Shown here one piece after another: positions 24,601 to 36,148 of a DNA stretch of 64,000 nt. The notes below the pieces were generated by a model that saw nothing but the letters and a program-made list of their open reading frames with translations, ran no database searches and was not told the origin of the DNA. The position numbers were made by a program, and so were the translations under genes. The stretch comes from Carposina sasakii (lineage: Eukaryota > Arthropoda > Insecta > Lepidoptera > Carposinidae), in contig CP053155.1 in NCBI GenBank assembly GCA_014607495.2, positions 7,874,001 through 7,938,000 of the forward strand. The letters are read 5' to 3'. Numbering within the stretch: position 1 is the first letter of the stretch; every line of letters begins with the position of its first letter.

Positions 24601-27600
24601 CGAACTACCCCCTAAGCAGTTAAAGGTGTTCTGTAGTTTCATTTCAATATATTGAACGTTAAAGTTGAAATAGGTAGGGATCAAAATTAAGAGTAGGTAT
24701 GCCTTTAAAATTTTCTAGGTCTTTAAGAAAGACGATTTGATTAATTTTGAGTAGTACCTTCCATTCTAGTAAAAATTTGATTAATACCGATTACATCCAT
24801 GTAGTAATAATTGATGGATCAGTACACTATAGAGTATCTGATACACGATAGAGTATCTGATGCAAGTTCGAACCCCCGCTGTAGGGTTATCTTTTGTTTT
24901 GAGCACAACAATAGCAGGGTTAAGATAACTCTAGCCTCAGCATAGCTCAGTAAATATAGTGTAATTTGTGCTGTTGTCATAATCAATACTAGTAGGTAAT
25001 TATTGTAAAGCCAATTAATTCGTTTCTCTCCTAACTATAGGAGAAGTGAATATTAGTTCCCTGATTTATTCATAACATTGAATGTCAATAAATACTTATA
25101 GATGTTTGTAAAAAAAAAATTGCATTGCAAAATAACGCATTACTTATTTCAGAATGTCCGGCGGTAAGGGTTTGGTACTAGGTGCCAATGTCAAAAACTT
25201 AATTTTTCCTACCAAAATTTAATGAACATTCCTAGATAATGTTTACACAAAAGTTGTATTTTTGTTATTTGATTTTATGTTTTATTTATTTAAGTAATTC
25301 ATAACTAAATGCATGTTTCTCGAAGTAGTTTTAATTTTATTTCCTGAAAACTTTATGTGTCCGCCACTAGGGGGACTTCCCGCCATCTAATAGTTTATTT
25401 AGGAAAATCTGAGATCAACAACACGTAGGAAATAGATTTTTAAAAATAATAAGAAGATACATACATACATATAATCACGCCTTTATACCTTACGGGGTAG
25501 GCAGAGCACCAAGGGCCGATAGAAACACCAAGACCCTCTTGTCCCTCTACTGACTTATACAGTATGCCCGGGAAGAGAAGCAGCTGTAGTATTATATGTT
25601 TTTTTTTCACTCCCAGAGCAGCATATAATAAGAAGATACAAGATATTTATTATTGTTTGTACTGATAGACTTGGGGAAATATCGTATAATCAAAATAACA
25701 AGCAACAAACATTGATAACATTAAAAGTTAACTCTGTGAGGGGTGACGTCATTGATTCTGATGATGCAAAAAAACATGATATTTACTGTAAGTTCAATTT
25801 GGTCCTCATAAATGAGTGCTATCAGCTTATCGTTCTTATCATTGTTATTGTTATATCCGCCCCCCAAAGACAAAACAAAACAACTAGGTAACGCAAACAT
25901 AATTACATAATTATGTGAATGTGCCGCTCTTTCTTATGTAGGTACCCAAGTTAACATGTAAAGTTATATGCTTACTAAACGAGCCATATCCCAATACAGT
26001 TCAGTCTTTACTCTTTTACTCCTAGTCTAAACGGCAAATTAAACCTACTATTTATCTATGACTAAACATGACTCGTAATCCTCGTCAATATTACATTATG
26101 TTTGATTGTACCCAACATAGATATAATGCTAATGCTTTATTGTACACAGTAAAGTTTTCACAAATAAAGTTTATGACAAAGAAAATGTACAAAGGCGTGC
26201 TTATCTCTAAAAGAGATTTCTTCCAGCAAACCAACCGTGAAAGAGAAATTAACATAAGAGGTAGGTATGTGTGCACACAAACAGACCAATAAACTAAATA
26301 ATTAAATAAAAGAAAAGACATAAACCTAAAATAAACAAAAATACCTAAATAGACTACATAAACATAAATACCTAAATAAAACACATAAACATATTCTAAC
26401 ATTCACCAGTTAACTTCCAATTAATTCATCAGGTTTCAAAGTATGTAAAACCAAACAGAGCTTCTAAATATTTTGCTTCCGTCTCCTATTAAGTGTGTGC
26501 TCTATTATGTATTAGTGTGAAAAGAATAGGATACCTTCCACAAAGGGTATCCCTCGTAATGGTGGAATCGTCCTTGCATGGCCACTACGGACACTTCGTT
26601 GATTTTTCCGAAGACGAGTCTGCCATGATGACCCTCCACCGTACTGACTGGGAAGTTCGGAATGTCCTCATATGGGATGGTTTCAGGGTCCGATATGTTT
26701 TCTGCCAGGGAACCTGGGGGACAAGTAAGAATGGGATTTAATTGTGATGTTTATGAAACTATATCTTGACGAAAAAATGTTTTAATGGGAAAAATAGCTA
26801 TATAATAAATAAGTATTGTAAAGATTAGAGTATCATTGATAAGAGTACCTACAATCCGGAGAGTAGTTAATAATAAAGTAGGTAATAAAAGTAAGTTATC
26901 GGTACAATTGATTAATAAGCTTTTTGACTATAAAAATCAAACAAATAAGTTTATATGTTCTTTTGCAATAACTCAAATAGCATGCAAAATAACAAGTGTG
27001 TAATATATACCATCTTTCCAATACGAACCCATCCCAGACCCGCAAATGATACCGATCTGCGGCCGCACCGATGTTTGCGAGAGCAGGAAGTTGGCAATCT
27101 CGACGAGAGATTCATATGAGTACCTGAAGAAGAAGGAAGAAAAAAGTTATAACAACTGGATTTGATACTGAACGATCAGATTTTTTTTTTAAATAGGCAA
27201 ATGGCCCTTCCCTCCTCGAATCTGACGAGTCACTATTGCGTTCACAGGCAACTACATTTGCAGAACTGAACTTCCGTATAGTAACGCCTGATACAATCTA
27301 AGTACCTAAATAGACTTACAACTTGCCCTATAAAATTTTTAGTATCTAATAGTCTAATAATTTGAAATGAGGTTTTAAACCTCATACTCTAATTACTGTG
27401 ATTTTGATAAGGCCAGGGATAATTTTTATTTTAAACATGCACTATTAGGTGCATAAATCATGGATGATAAATTTTGATATATTTTGCGACAATAGAGAGG
27501 ATTTAAAAATTACAGGCAGAGAATTAACACAAAGGTTTAATTATAAGGATGTAGATATAAATAAATAAATATTCACACACTACATTATTTATAAAGGTCT

Positions 27601-30600
27601 CAATCAACACGGAAATCAATAGAATAGGGCAGACCACGATATATTCATATATAAATGTACTTAATTGTATATATATTTATCTCTACCTACTACTTATTAC
27701 TATAAAGCTGAAATTGTTATATGAATGCGTTGTTCTTAAGAACTAGGTCAGCCTAATGAGATAAATTATTTTCCACTAGATAACCCGTTCATTGGGGAAG
27801 GTTATAGAATTTGTAAGTACTTAGATTTATTATATTTCTATCGAATAATTTTATATTTTACGCTATCAATATTTTACGTTTAGAGGGCAACAACTACAAG
27901 GTCTATCGTATCTCGGATAAAAGTTATCCGAGCTATTATTCTAAGTTTTATAGAAAGATGTAGCATCACATTTATGTAAAACCTGTGGTAATGACATGAA
28001 TTAAATGTAGTAGAGGCTTACCGTACTAAGTCAAGTTTACTGGGAGATACGTTAGCAAATTTTTTTTTTAAAACGAAAAACCGACTTCCTCCCAAAAATC
28101 GAGCTTACTAAAGTAAAATTTTACTAAAGGGCAAATATAAATTGCGTTAAGCCGTTTACGAAGTTTAGAAGGCATAATATTGTCAGATTTATATGCCAGC
28201 AAATGATTAAATAGGCCACATGACAAAAGAGAGAAATGAGTAGGCTTCGAAACTTTACGTCTGACAATATAAGCAACATATAATTACACTCCTTCTTCCT
28301 GCCCTGTTCCCAATCATTTGGGCTCGGTGCAATATGTAGGTACTCTTCTTTCATTCATCCCTATTATCCGTCATCTCGTTATTCTTATGTCTACCTCTTC
28401 CTCTATAACCATCTTACTTCGGACACGGCTTAACGCAACATATAATTTCATCACTTAACACAATTATCTTCATCTTCATAAGCCTATTGCAGTCCACTAC
28501 TGGACGTAGGCCTCCCCCTGCCATAGGGGGATTTTGTTACTAAAAAGTTCCACTATCTGTTTTTCGGCGGCTCCATCATCAGACCCTCGTTTCCTTTATA
28601 TTATGTGTAGCTGACCAAAATTCTCTATAAAAATCTAAAAACGGACTACTCGTGCCTATTATATTTGAGGATATCCCTAGATTCCTTAGAGATTCCATCA
28701 TCAGATGTTATGTTTTATATGTAGGTGACCAAAACGCTCAGTAAAAGTGTAAAAACAGACTACATGTGCCTACAATATTCGAGGATTACCCTCGATTTCT
28801 CCAAGATCCCATCATCAGATCCTGATATGGTAAATATGGGACCAACCAAAAGTATACCATGACCAACTATAAAAAAAAAAAAATCGGTTCATAAATGACG
28901 GAGTTCTGAGGTAACACACATAAAAAATATATATATAAAAAAAAAAACATACAGACGAATTGATAACCTCTCTTTTTGAAGTCGGTTAAAAACATACAGA
29001 CGAATTGATAACCTCTCTTTTTTGAAGTCGGTTAAAAAACCAGCCATACTCGTAATACAGTTTCACAAACTTAACGAATAATACCAGACTACTATAAACG
29101 CTTATAAATTTTTTGAATATTTAGTAATGCAACTGCCATAGCGTCCGATTTCAGTTATCAGCTTAGATGAATTATTACCACGTCACTGGTTATCAGGAAA
29201 TAAGTGCATTACACGTGCTCTTTGTAATTACTACTCCGACCGAACGATATAAGATTTGCTGAGTTTGCATTATCAATGCCTATAACAATAAGGGGCTTTA
29301 TAAATGATTGTTACACTAGTCAAAAAATTAATTCTTTTCGAGAATGTTTACATAAAACTAGGACTTAATCATTGGTTAGCTATAACATGGATAGAGACCC
29401 AATTTATCAACTAATTAGATCCTGCATTTTATTGTGTTTTAAGTTTCAAATTCGTTGTTGGTTCAAGATTGTTGTTTTGCAACAATACCGACCGACAATA
29501 CCAACTTAAAATATTATTCCTTGAAAGCGTAATTTCCATGTGTTTTCTATTTACATAGTTAAAAATATTCTGCTAAATGTAGGTACTCATTGACCAGTAT
29601 GTCAGCAATTTTGCATCAAGACTGTACATAATTGACAGGCTCAAGAATGTGGCTAACAGGTTCCATCCCGCTAAATCTATGCTATTAAAAACTGGGGTGC
29701 ATGCACTTCGAAGGTATTTTCGTTATAGAAAAAAACATGTTTAAGTTCGTTTTGTCTTTTTCAAACTGCATTAATAGATAATTTCTTTTATTGCAGAACT
29801 TTTTTAGATAACGAGATGATGCACTTCATGCAATCACATGGACTACTTCTTGAAGCATGATTCACTGTTCAAGCTAATAGTCAGAAGAACCAAAAAAGGT
29901 CATTGACAAAATTGGCTTCAATTCAAAAGGTCTAAAACTGCCGTAATTCTTTTACAATTTCCATTTTGCGGGATCACTTCTGGAATATTTTTTAAACCCA
30001 AATGTTTATGGACACCTTGCACCCATTTATCTATGGGTCAAGAATCTGAGTCAGACTCAGGTAACCAGCAAAGGCACCATACTTAAAAAAAAACTGTATA
30101 CAGTTCGGAAGTTTTTCTAAGTGCCAAGTTTACAAACAAAACAACGGCAACGGAATGTTCGAGATAAGTACCAATTCAGGCTGGAATGGGACTGATAAGG
30201 AGTATCTTATGCAACTGTGATTGATTAGTTCACAATTAACCGCGACGTTGATTGAGATTCAAGGGTGGCCATCGGGTAACTATTTATTATTGACCACTTA
30301 ACCCTTATTGATATTGGACCCGACGCACCACACTTGTGCCTGGTTGAAGGTGTTATTACTGTGCAACGTGTGTTTTTTAATCAACCTGTATAGTAATATG
30401 TACCTATTTATAACTGAAGTTAAGTTTATAGAGTTGAAATGTCGATTTCTTTACTTGGCAATTAACCATTGTAAACAAACATTAATTTCCGAGATGACAA
30501 CGCAAGTATCACATATCAAGGAGTTGCAGTGACGGCAATAAGTGGTGGGCCATGCCGGTAAAAAAAACATTCACAAAAGTTACCAATTGCACAAACATTT

Positions 30601-31215
30601 TGTTAGTGAAAATTGTAAAATCTGTTTTACATTCGTTGTTTGTAGGGAGGGAACTTCGGATAATAAATTACTACGTTCTCTAATATACAAGAAGTCAAAC
30701 TGAACTACATTTATTATTATCATCAAATCAGATTTAGTTTAAAATAAACTAAACCTTTCGTATTTAATTCGATGAGAACCTAACAAATTCGGTACACAAA
30801 ATTCCGCTAAAAATTAAATTAGGTTTTCGTTTCTAAATTCTAACACTAAGTAACAAAATCTATATAAGGTCTTTTCAAAATTAGTTATTATCTTTTGATA
30901 CGAAACTAGGTAGGTAAAAAGAAACAACTTTTACTATGGGACCAACTCCGAAATAGTGAAAAAAAATCAGCTGTTCCATACATTACAGTGCAGTAATTAT
31001 TCGAGATTGTATGGAACAGCTCCCATAGTGAAAGTTGTTGCTTTTTACCTACCTAGTTTCGTGTCAAAAGATAATCACTAATTTTAAAAAGACCTTATAT
31101 AATACAATACATACCCACATGCCTCGTTTAAATTTTCAGAAGCTTCTGGCAACGTTTTCTTAGGCGCAACATAGGCCTTGTTCCCATTTATTTCATTCGC
31201 GTTGATTGGCGCCAT
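21654..31215 (-). CDS. PNP: Purine nucleoside phosphorylase
   Basis: Six exons on the minus strand: 31215..31115, 27123..27029, 26713..26535, 23504..23262, 22343..22200, 21845..21654. The frame is continuous, giving 317 aa against ~290 for the trimeric PNP family; the extra length is at the N-terminus. Motifs in order: [19 protein letters not shown] (phosphate loop), [88 protein letters not shown] and LSLITNECI. It converts inosine or guanosine plus phosphate to base and ribose-1-phosphate in the cytosol. The exon 2 donor GTTCGT is GT but weak; the phase and family alignment support it. The introns are large (up to 4 kb) and repeat-rich. Confidence 0.94.
22886..23008 (+). mobile_element. RTE-like 3' tail fragment
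   Basis: Encodes the degraded [20 protein letters not shown] end followed by a TGTA(TG)n simple tail. The same end is seen at 63152-63391. It lies in a PNP intron. Confidence 0.7.
23726..23944 (+). mobile_element. SINE-like repeat (ATAATCACGCCTTTATCC), copy 1
   Basis: Shares ACGGGGTAGGCAGAGCACCA and GCCCGGGAAGAGAAGCAGCT with 25464-25594 and its first part with 47512-47620. Non-coding dispersed repeat in PNP intron 3. Confidence 0.65.
24191..24414 (+). mobile_element. MITE with CAGG..CCTG ends, copy C (deleted)
   Basis: Shares both ends with copies A and B (TTTTTTCGTTGCCACCCTTA; ACGTTGACGACCAAAAATC) but lacks about 150 bp of the middle. It lies within PNP intron 3. Confidence 0.7.
24420..26530. 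other. PNP intron 3, remaining sequence
   Basis: AT-rich with no exon. 24850-24960 contains AAGTTCGAACCCC, similar to a tRNA B box, and a short inverted repeat (AGGGTTATCTT / AAGATAACTCTA). It may be an old SINE but is too degraded to call. Confidence 0.4.
25464..25594 (+). mobile_element. SINE-like repeat, copy 2 (truncated)
   Basis: Starts CATACATACATATAATCACG and ends at GGGAAGAGAAGCAGCTG; it lacks the central ~90 bp of copy 1. Confidence 0.65.
28462..28530 (-). mobile_element. RTE-like 3' tail fragment
   Basis: CCTATTGCAGTCCACTACTG then GACGTAGGCCTCC is the reverse of the GGAGGCCTACGTCCAGCAGT end of the elements at 22886 and 63152. It lies in PNP intron 1. Confidence 0.65.
28555..29036 (+). 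repeat. Degenerate tandem repeat ending GAAGTCGGTT
   Basis: CCATCATCAGA recurs at about 28573, 28694 and 28808 in units of roughly 115-120 bp. The end carries a tandem duplication of about 47 bp (ACATACAGACGAATTGATAA then CCTCTCTTTTT and GAAGTCGGTT). It is the reverse of the repeat at 4447-5090. Confidence 0.65.
29040..30860. other. PNP intron 1, nothing recognised
   Basis: AT-rich with short frames only. I see no conserved motif, RNA gene or clear element borders. Confidence 0.5.
30861..31102. mobile_element. Fold-back MITE beside the PNP first exon
   Basis: An arm of about 80 bp starting TATATAAGGTCTTTT is inverted at the right end (AAAAAGACCTTATATA). Inner arm ends are ACTTTTACTATGGGA and CCCATAGTGAAAGT. 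It ends 13 bp before the first-exon donor of PNP. Confidence 0.8.
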
Positions 31216-31479
31216 TACTTGACTAATTAGTTACAATTTATTCCGTAATGTTAAGGGGTGTACTGTGTCCGATATCTGAACATGCAATGCGGAGACCGGG
31301 ACCTTCGGACGGTTTTATATCTCGACCACGATAGCCTGTCCGTCTGTCCATTAAATCTTAAGACGAAGCTACAGTTCGTTTCACTGTTTGAGTCCCCGTG
31401 CACTGTTTCGGAACTATAATTTTTTGTATGTGTTACAAAGAATATAATGGTCATACGCTGAGCAACTAGCGCCACTATT

Positions 31480-31907
31480 TATAGGAAGTATTTAGTCAAA
31501 CGTGCTCTACTATCTAACTGACCAAAAGTTAATGTGGACGGGTCTGATACGTTATATGAAAGACTAAGAGACAGCGCTGTTTGCTTTGAAGTTTCCGCTT
31601 TTTTACAATTATGGGGTATACTAATGTAATGTATATACCTATGTATATAATGGTTAGGTAATATGTACTTATAAGTTCCTATGCTTATGCAGGTGCTAGA
31701 ATACATCAGCTGCTTCTCCTCGAATATTCCCAGTCGCCCCCACATGGATTGCCCCCACTTCAAATCGCTGTACATTGCAGCTTGGATCGCCAACTCGTCA
31801 TCGCTGTCTGTCTGAAGGTGTTGGCGGTCAGACTTTTCCAATGTTTTATTAGTAGATACTTTGACAGGTTTATTTATAAGGGACGGAAGGTAATTTATTA
31901 GGGACAT
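31480..31907 (-). other. Unrecognised open frame, partly duplicated in inverted form
   Basis: Minus-strand frame of 142 codons from ATG 31907. The first ~75 residues (MSLINYLPSLINKPVKVST, later SDDELAIQAAMYSDLKWGQS) are compositionally protein-like; the remainder is low-complexity. Part of it recurs inverted at 32135-32335. I recognise no family. It could be an exon of a small gene or a gene fragment carried in a palindrome. Confidence 0.3.
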
Positions 31908-32337
31908 AAAAACAAAATTTTCTTGATTGTAGATGCTTTTAATTAGGCTACTAAGTTATTATTAATCAAAATGAAATTGTATTAGGCGTTATAATTCGGA
32001 AGGTCAATGGAGGGTGTAGGGCCCGGTGGTGGGCGCACCCATAGTGAATTTTATCATTAATCATAAAAACCGGTGTAAATTCGTATTACAGATTATCTGT
32101 CATACGAATTTACACCGGTTTTTATATTTATTGATAACTTAGTAGGTAGGTACTTAATTAAAAGCATCTACAATCAAGAAAATTTTGTTTTTATGTCCCT
32201 AATAAATTACCTTCCGTCCCTTACAGCGATTTGAAGTGGGGGCAATAACTTCCCACTTGCCACCGGGTGGCAACTGGGAAAACTATTCCCGATTGCCACC
32301 TGGGGGCAATCCATGTGGGGGCGACTGGGAATATTCG
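31723..32337. repeat. Large imperfect palindrome
   Basis: 31723-31955 (CCCAGTCGCCCCCACATGGA ... TTGATTGTAGATGCTTTTAA) is inverted at 32157-32337. The right arm lacks about 100 bp and has a roughly 65-bp insertion with its own inverted repeat (CCACTTGCCACCGGGTGGCA). The centre holds a perfect 22-bp hairpin (32065-32086 with 32102-32123) and one 48-bp GGTCA..GTGAAT module (31998-32046). Confidence 0.8.
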
Positions 32338-32489
32338 CTTCTCCTTCGGTGCATGTTATAAGAGTCGAATAAGGAACTCGGGCATTCCCTCAAGCGATAT
32401 GCTAGCAACTTGTTATGGACATCTACATTTGTCCCCGCTATGGTACACGTTACTGTGATCTTCTTCATGATCCTGCACTTCTGGCTACC

Positions 32490-32789
32490 CATGGAGAAGA
32501 AATAAAAGAGGAACAGCGGCTAAGTATATTTTCATACAAAAATAGTGTGGCGCTGAGCGGGGATGAAGTATGGGACGAGGGGAGCATCCTAACACTGTAG
32601 CCCTGCCCATTTACATAGAAGCCACCTTGCTTGTAGTGACTAGCCAAACTACTTGCATAAGCGTGTGGCTACAGCTACTGCGTTACACACACTGACCCTG
32701 AAGCTCCGCCCCTATCGTGACGTCATGTCCTCACGATTGCCACACGACTCAGTTCATAGTCACACCTCTTCTTTTATACCTTCTTCATG
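32490..32789 (-). mobile_element. MITE with CATGGAGAAG ends, copy 2
   Basis: Reverse copy of 20863-21152, retaining AGCGGCTAAGTATATTTTCA, CAGGGTCAGTGTGTGTAAC-like and GACGTCAT segments. TGGCTA flanks both ends as a possible duplication. Confidence 0.75.
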
Positions 32790-32906
32790 TGGCTAATCCA
32801 TTTCAGGACCACAGCCGTGTCTATATGTATGTAGGTACATGTAAGTGCAATGCAATATAATATACAAATGAAATTGTATTAGGCGTTACAATTCGGAAGT
32901 TCAAAC

Positions 32907-33090
32907 ATTCACTATGGGTGCGCCCACCACCGGGCCCTACACCCTCCACTGACCTCGGATCTGATAACTCATAATTGCGACAACAGGCACTTGCACTAAC
33001 TACAATCGCCATGAGAAACCAGACCCGAGCACCTAGCATGCAAGACGATACATTGCACCATTCCGAAATCAAAAACTAGATAAATAATCC
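32907..33090. repeat. Left 184-bp inverted arm of the telomeric-repeat island
   Basis: Starts ATTCACTATGGGTGCGCCCA and ends GATAAATAATC. It is almost exactly inverted at 36292-36475. On the minus strand it contains ATG 33039 and the frame MLGARVWFLMAIVVSASAC, which looks like a signal peptide, followed by CRNYELSDP and then AG|GTCAGT, a possible splice donor. Confidence 0.85.
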
Positions 33091-33112
33091 TAACTAACCT
33101 AACCTAACCTAA

Positions 33113-33114
<2 letters not shown>
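33088..33114. repeat. Interstitial telomeric repeat (CCTAA)n, left array
   Basis: About five CCTAA units, in the reading TCCTAACTAACCTAACC, directly abutting a 26-nt T-run that is the poly(A) tail of the adjacent retrotransposon. TTAGG is the canonical telomere repeat of Lepidoptera. Confidence 0.88.
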
Positions 33115-33145
<31 letters not shown>

Positions 33146-33514
33146 TTGGGAAAATGCGTTACGCATACCCGCCGGCGTGGGGTTCGCGGGGCGGGTTATG
33201 TGGGACTCGGCGCCGGGGAAACAAAAGAAAACCCCGACGCAATACCCACTAAAAACCCAAGGGTGTTCCTCAGCGTCGCTTAAGTCCGCGGGCCCATGGG
33301 ACTACTGAAGCATTCTACCACGGGACCCGCGGGACGACACGCCCGCCGCAAAACCGCAGCGGGCTCTCCTCAGGGGGCGCTTGGCTGTGGCGCCCCTGGG
33401 CGGCTACTCAGCCTCCCGTCTCCGTCGGCGACGTGCGGAACACGTGCACGTCGCTCGACTCGTGGGCTCGGTACGATGGGCGACGGTCACCCCTGACCGT
33501 AACCCCGAGCCCCC

Positions 33515-35002
33515 CTATGGGGGAAGGCGGTCGTATGCACGCCGCCTTCTGCGAGGCCTCTCGCGGCGGAGCGGGTCTGCTGCAGCATCTTGCTCTCGCG
33601 CCCGCTCCGCCGTCTCTTTGGCCATCATGACCTCTTCACAGAAGGCGACGGCCGCCCTCCAGGCCTCACTGCTGCCGATCATGGCGCTGACTTGCGCCGG
33701 CAGCGAGAGGTCCGCCCCCGCTACGGCCACCAGACGCGCTCGGGGCTCCGCCCACGCCGGGCACGCCGACAACGTGTGCTCGGCTGTATCGTCGACGGCG
33801 TCGCAGTGGTGACACGACGCTGTCGGCTCCCTTCTCACAACCCTGTGCAGGTAGTGCCCAAAGCACCCATGGCCGGTGAGCACCTGCACAAGGCGGTACG
33901 TGAGCGCACCCCGTCTGCGATCGACCCACTCTTTCAGAACGGGCCGGATCGCTCCGATCGTCCGGTGGCCGGCACTCGGCTCGTCGAGCCGGTCCGTCCA
34001 TTTCCGGAGCAGAGCATCCCGCTGCGCAATTCGGTAGCGTCGCGTCTCCTCCGGAAACGGAAGGTCTCCCCTCCGCCGCTGCTCTGCTACGCGCCGGTGT
34101 ATCGCCGCCGCGAGCTCTGCGTCTAGGTCCCAGGGAGGAGTTCCTGCGAGCACGCACGCCGCCTCGAAGGACACGGTGCGGTACCCTCTCGCGATCCTGA
34201 CCGCCGCAATCCGCTGCGCCTGGCGCAGCAGTTTCTTGCCGTTGGCGGTCAGGTTGTCGGTCCATACGGGTGCCCCGTATAGGGCCATGGACCGCACCAC
34301 GCCCGCGTACAGACGGCGGCATCCTCCCCTGGGACTTCCCAAGTTCGGCAGCAGTCCGCCGAGCGCGCAAGCGACCCTTTTCAGCTTTGGGGCCAGCCCC
34401 TCGAAGTGGGCGTCGAACGTCCACCGGGCGTCGAGTACCAGGCCCAGGTATTTCATGGTCCTCGCGACGCCGATGGAGACTCCACCCACGACGATGCCGG
34501 CCCCCGCTGGGGGTCCCATCCGAGGCCCGTGAAAACAGATGGCCTCGGATTTATTTAAGGCGACCTCCAGCCCGAGACTTCTGATCCGTCCGACGACGTG
34601 AGCCACACCTGCCGTGGCCAGTAGGGCAGCCTCTCGAAACGAGCTGCCGCGGGCGGTAACAAGGGTGTCGTCCGCATAGCAAGTGACATTGACACCCCGC
34701 AGGTTAGCGCCGCGCAGCACCCAGTCGTAGCCGATGTTCCACAGCAGGGGGCCTAAAACCGACCCCTGTGGAACACCGCACGACATGGCCCTCTGGCCCC
34801 ATCCTCCCTGCGCCGGATAGCGAATCGCGCGATCCGCGAGGTAATCCTCTACGATCCGGCGCAGGTACCGTGGCACGCCGTGGTGCCTGAGCGCATACCT
34901 GATGCAGCCCCACGGGAGCGAATTGAAGGCGTTTGCGATGTCGATCGACACCGCCAGCAACACCTCGCCCCGATGGACTGCATCCTCCGCCAGGACCTTC
35001 AC
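33515..35002 (-). pseudogene. Reverse transcriptase and zinc-finger part of the TRAS/SART-like element
   Basis: Open frame of 495 codons, the 3' half of ORF2. The palm motif YADD is near residue 110, thumb and C-terminal domains follow, and a CCHC knuckle lies near residues 400-420. Upstream coding (36148..35090) is in another frame after a loss of roughly 20-25 codons where NYRPI..LLE is expected, so the full ORF2 is broken. About 375 nt of 3' untranslated sequence precede the poly(A). Confidence 0.88.
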
Positions 35003-35089
35003 CCGCAGAAGGGCGTCGATGGTGGACCTACCCGTGCGAAAACCGTACTGGGTCTCGCTCAGGTTCGGTCCGACCGTCTCTAAGTGCTC

Positions 35090-36148
35090 GACGACGGCGC
35101 ATCGGCCGGACGCCCCTCCTTGGCCAGCAAGACGAGTATTCCCGATTTCCAGATTTTCGGAAACCGGCCCCGCTCCAGGCAGTCGGTGAAGATCCTTCGC
35201 ACTCTCGGCTCAATGAGCACGGAGCTGAGGGCGTTAACCCAGGCCCGTCCGGGAGTTCCGTCCGGCCCGGGCGCGGTGTTCTTCTTCCTGATTCTCAGTA
35301 CCGCCGCCCCAAGCTCCGCTCGCCTGACTTCAGGCACCACGGCATCCTCGTCGTCGGAGTCACCACCCGGCGGTGGGGGGAGACTGTGATCCCTCCCCTC
35401 CGGGAAGAGCGTTTCCACCACCCTTCCCAGGAGCTCCGGCTGGAGACTCTCCGTCAGCGGGGGCGCCCACGGGCGCAGTTTGCCCCTCACTGACTTGTAA
35501 GGGCGCCCCCACGGATCACGGTCCAACGTCTCTAGCATCTCCTTCACCGCCGCTTCCTTCGCCCTGGCGATCTCCACGCGCAGGGCTTTGGTGGCGACCC
35601 TGTACGCTTCGTACAGGCGGTCCTCCTCATCGACGTTACGTCGTCGCCTCCTTCGGCTTCGGCAGTACTGGCGGCGCGCTGTCCCGCAGGCTCGACGGAG
35701 CCGCGACAGCTCCTCCGACCACCAGTACACCTGCCGCCTGGGGGAGTAGTTCCCTGAGAGGCGGGGCATGGCAGCGTCGCACATGTGCGTCATGGACAGC
35801 ACCAGCGACTCCGCCTCTCTCTCCACGTCCACCGGACTATCGGGCGCCGAACGACTCCAGGCTTCGACCTGCAACGCCTCATAGAAGAGGTCCCGGTCGA
35901 AGCGCTTCAGCGCCCAGCGTGGATAATCCGAACGCAAGGAACGGCTCGGGCTGCTCGGGGCACCCGGGAGCGCGGAGACATCGAATCGAATATATCGGTG
36001 ATCCGACAGGGTCTCCACACTCGCCATCACTTCCCAGCCCCGGACACGGCGCGCCAGGGCGGCTGTGGCGAACGAAACGTCCACTATTGAACAGCCTCCC
36101 TGTCGCACGCACGTGTCGACCGTCCCTTGGTTCAGTAAACACAGCCAA
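35090..36148 (-). pseudogene. Endonuclease C-terminus and RT N-terminus of the TRAS/SART-like element
   Basis: The frame is open from the telomere junction (GWLCLLNQGTVDTC) through SDHRYI (a conserved endonuclease end) to the first RT block and LVLLAKEGRP. It then shifts relative to the downstream frame. ORF1 and the catalytic start of the endonuclease are missing. Confidence 0.85.

Larger units (their letters stand above)
33115..36148 (-). mobile_element. TRAS/SART-like (R1-clade) non-LTR retrotransposon, 5'-truncated, in telomeric repeats
   Basis: Minus-strand element with its poly(A) tail at 33115-33140 and its truncated 5' end against telomeric repeats at about 36147. Reading 5' to 3': the last part of the APE-type endonuclease (LLNQGTVDTCVRQGGCSIVD, then ETLSDHRYIRFD), RT N-terminal blocks (KKNTAPGPDGTPGRAW), a short deletion and frameshift near 35090, GFRTGRSTIDAL, SIDIANAFNSLPW, GVPQGSVLGPLLW and CYADDTLV (catalytic aspartates). 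A C-terminal CCHC finger follows (SCHHCDAVDDTAEHTLSACP). It is very GC-rich compared with its surroundings. Site-specific R1-clade families TRAS and SART insert into TTAGG repeats; the flanks here fit that. The copy is inactive because it is 5'-truncated and frameshifted. Confidence 0.85.

Noticed and set aside
24850..24960. Possible tRNA gene (AAGTTCGAACCCC)
   Set aside because: Only a B-box-like piece; no acceptor stem or anticodon arm could be built.
28555..29036. CRISPR-like array from the regularly spaced CCATCATCAGA units
   Set aside because: Units are degenerate, about 115-120 bp, with similar spacers; this is a eukaryotic tandem repeat.
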